From the NCBI RefSeq assembly GCF_021290985.1, contig NZ_JAJOYU010000017.1:38799-102798 (forward strand): a DNA stretch of 64,000 nucleotides, given 5' to 3'. Made by a program: the position numbers and the translations under genes. This document shows positions 63,934 through 64,000 of this stretch, piece after piece (position 1 is the first letter of the stretch; every line of letters begins with the position of its first letter). This stretch comes from Rheinheimera soli. GTDB lineage: Bacteria; Pseudomonadota; Gammaproteobacteria; Enterobacterales; Alteromonadaceae. The notes beneath the pieces were generated by a model, which saw only the letters and a list, made by a program, of their open reading frames with translations, was not told the origin of the DNA and ran no database searches.

Positions 63934-64000
63934 TCGCATGGGGGATGCTCTGCTCGAATGGTCCACCACCGATTTCGAAGTAAATAAAAAAGCCCCTCGC

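Larger units (their letters stand above)
63639..64000. other. non-coding, repeat-rich end of window
   Basis: I see no credible gene here; the open frame at 63721-63969 encodes only repeat-derived sequence. The stretch holds two direct repeats and a 9-base-stem hairpin, and a GC-rich tract at 63865-63915. The window ends in AAAAAAGCCCCTCGC, which looks like the start of another terminator stem cut by the window edge. Confidence 0.6.

Noticed and set aside
63721..63969. An 82-residue minus-strand frame at the window end
   Set aside because: It consists of translated direct repeats (the RIQHQSA and QIQHQSA segments) and has no ribosome site.

Overview
This window is a chromosomal segment of a gammaproteobacterium. 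The fab/plsX/rpmF/yceD cluster next to maf and rluC-rne, the Shewanella-style liu and valine-degradation operons, a DPP-IV/TonB-receptor pair and overall protein similarity suggest the Alteromonadales/Chromatiaceae group. Rheinheimera or a close relative is my best guess from memory; it is not proven by the sequence.

Layout. (1) 1-11.2 kb is core housekeeping. A minus-strand run yceD-rpmF-plsX-fabH-fabD-fabG-acpP makes phospholipid and fatty-acid precursors. The divergent maf follows, then a HAD phosphatase overlapping rluC, a roughly 600-base leader and rne (RNase E) with a repeat-rich C-terminal tail. (2) 11.2-34.7 kb is a mosaic of accessory and single genes: exported hydrolases, a CadC-like membrane regulator, a flavodoxin and EamA pair, acetyltransferases, a BON lipoprotein, outer-membrane phospholipase A, GFA and PhzF proteins, a NYN-domain protein, YjdM, a DUF4153 membrane protein, a polysaccharide deacetylase and a sterol-desaturase family protein. 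Two large minus-strand genes stand out: a 1270-residue SIR2-domain protein (15637-19449) and an 847-residue HD plus Hsp90-type ATPase protein (27230-29773). Both look like immunity or conflict genes and are visibly more AT-rich than their surroundings. (3) 34.7-51.5 kb is a branched-chain amino-acid catabolic island. A minus-strand operon for valine/isoleucine (thiolase, mmsA, isobutyryl-CoA dehydrogenase, enoyl-CoA hydratase, 3-hydroxyisobutyryl-CoA hydrolase, mmsB, SDR) diverges from a plus-strand leucine operon (liuR, liuA, liuB, liuC, liuD, liuE, then a two-subunit CoA transferase). Two candidate LiuR operators lie in the divergent gap. (4) 51.5-64 kb holds a bacterial-PH-like membrane protein, a GlxA-type regulator, a small membrane protein, a second beta-hydroxyacid dehydrogenase, glutathione peroxidase, a D-lactate-dehydrogenase-type enzyme, dipeptidyl peptidase IV divergent from a TonB receptor, an alpha/beta hydrolase and an NlpE-META lipoprotein. 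The window ends in a short repeat-rich patch with a small phage-like ORF.

How the genes work together. The fab block supplies malonyl-ACP, 3-ketoacyl-ACP and acyl-phosphate for membranes. The leucine and valine/isoleucine operons together turn branched acyl-CoAs into acetyl-CoA, acetoacetate and propionyl-CoA; the CoA transferase activates acetoacetate and the thiolase of the divergent operon cleaves it. DPP-IV, the TonB receptor and the amino-acid operons fit a protein-degrading heterotroph. The best candidates for less-described biology are the two AT-rich singletons. I saw no CRISPR array, insertion sequence, tRNA or rRNA.
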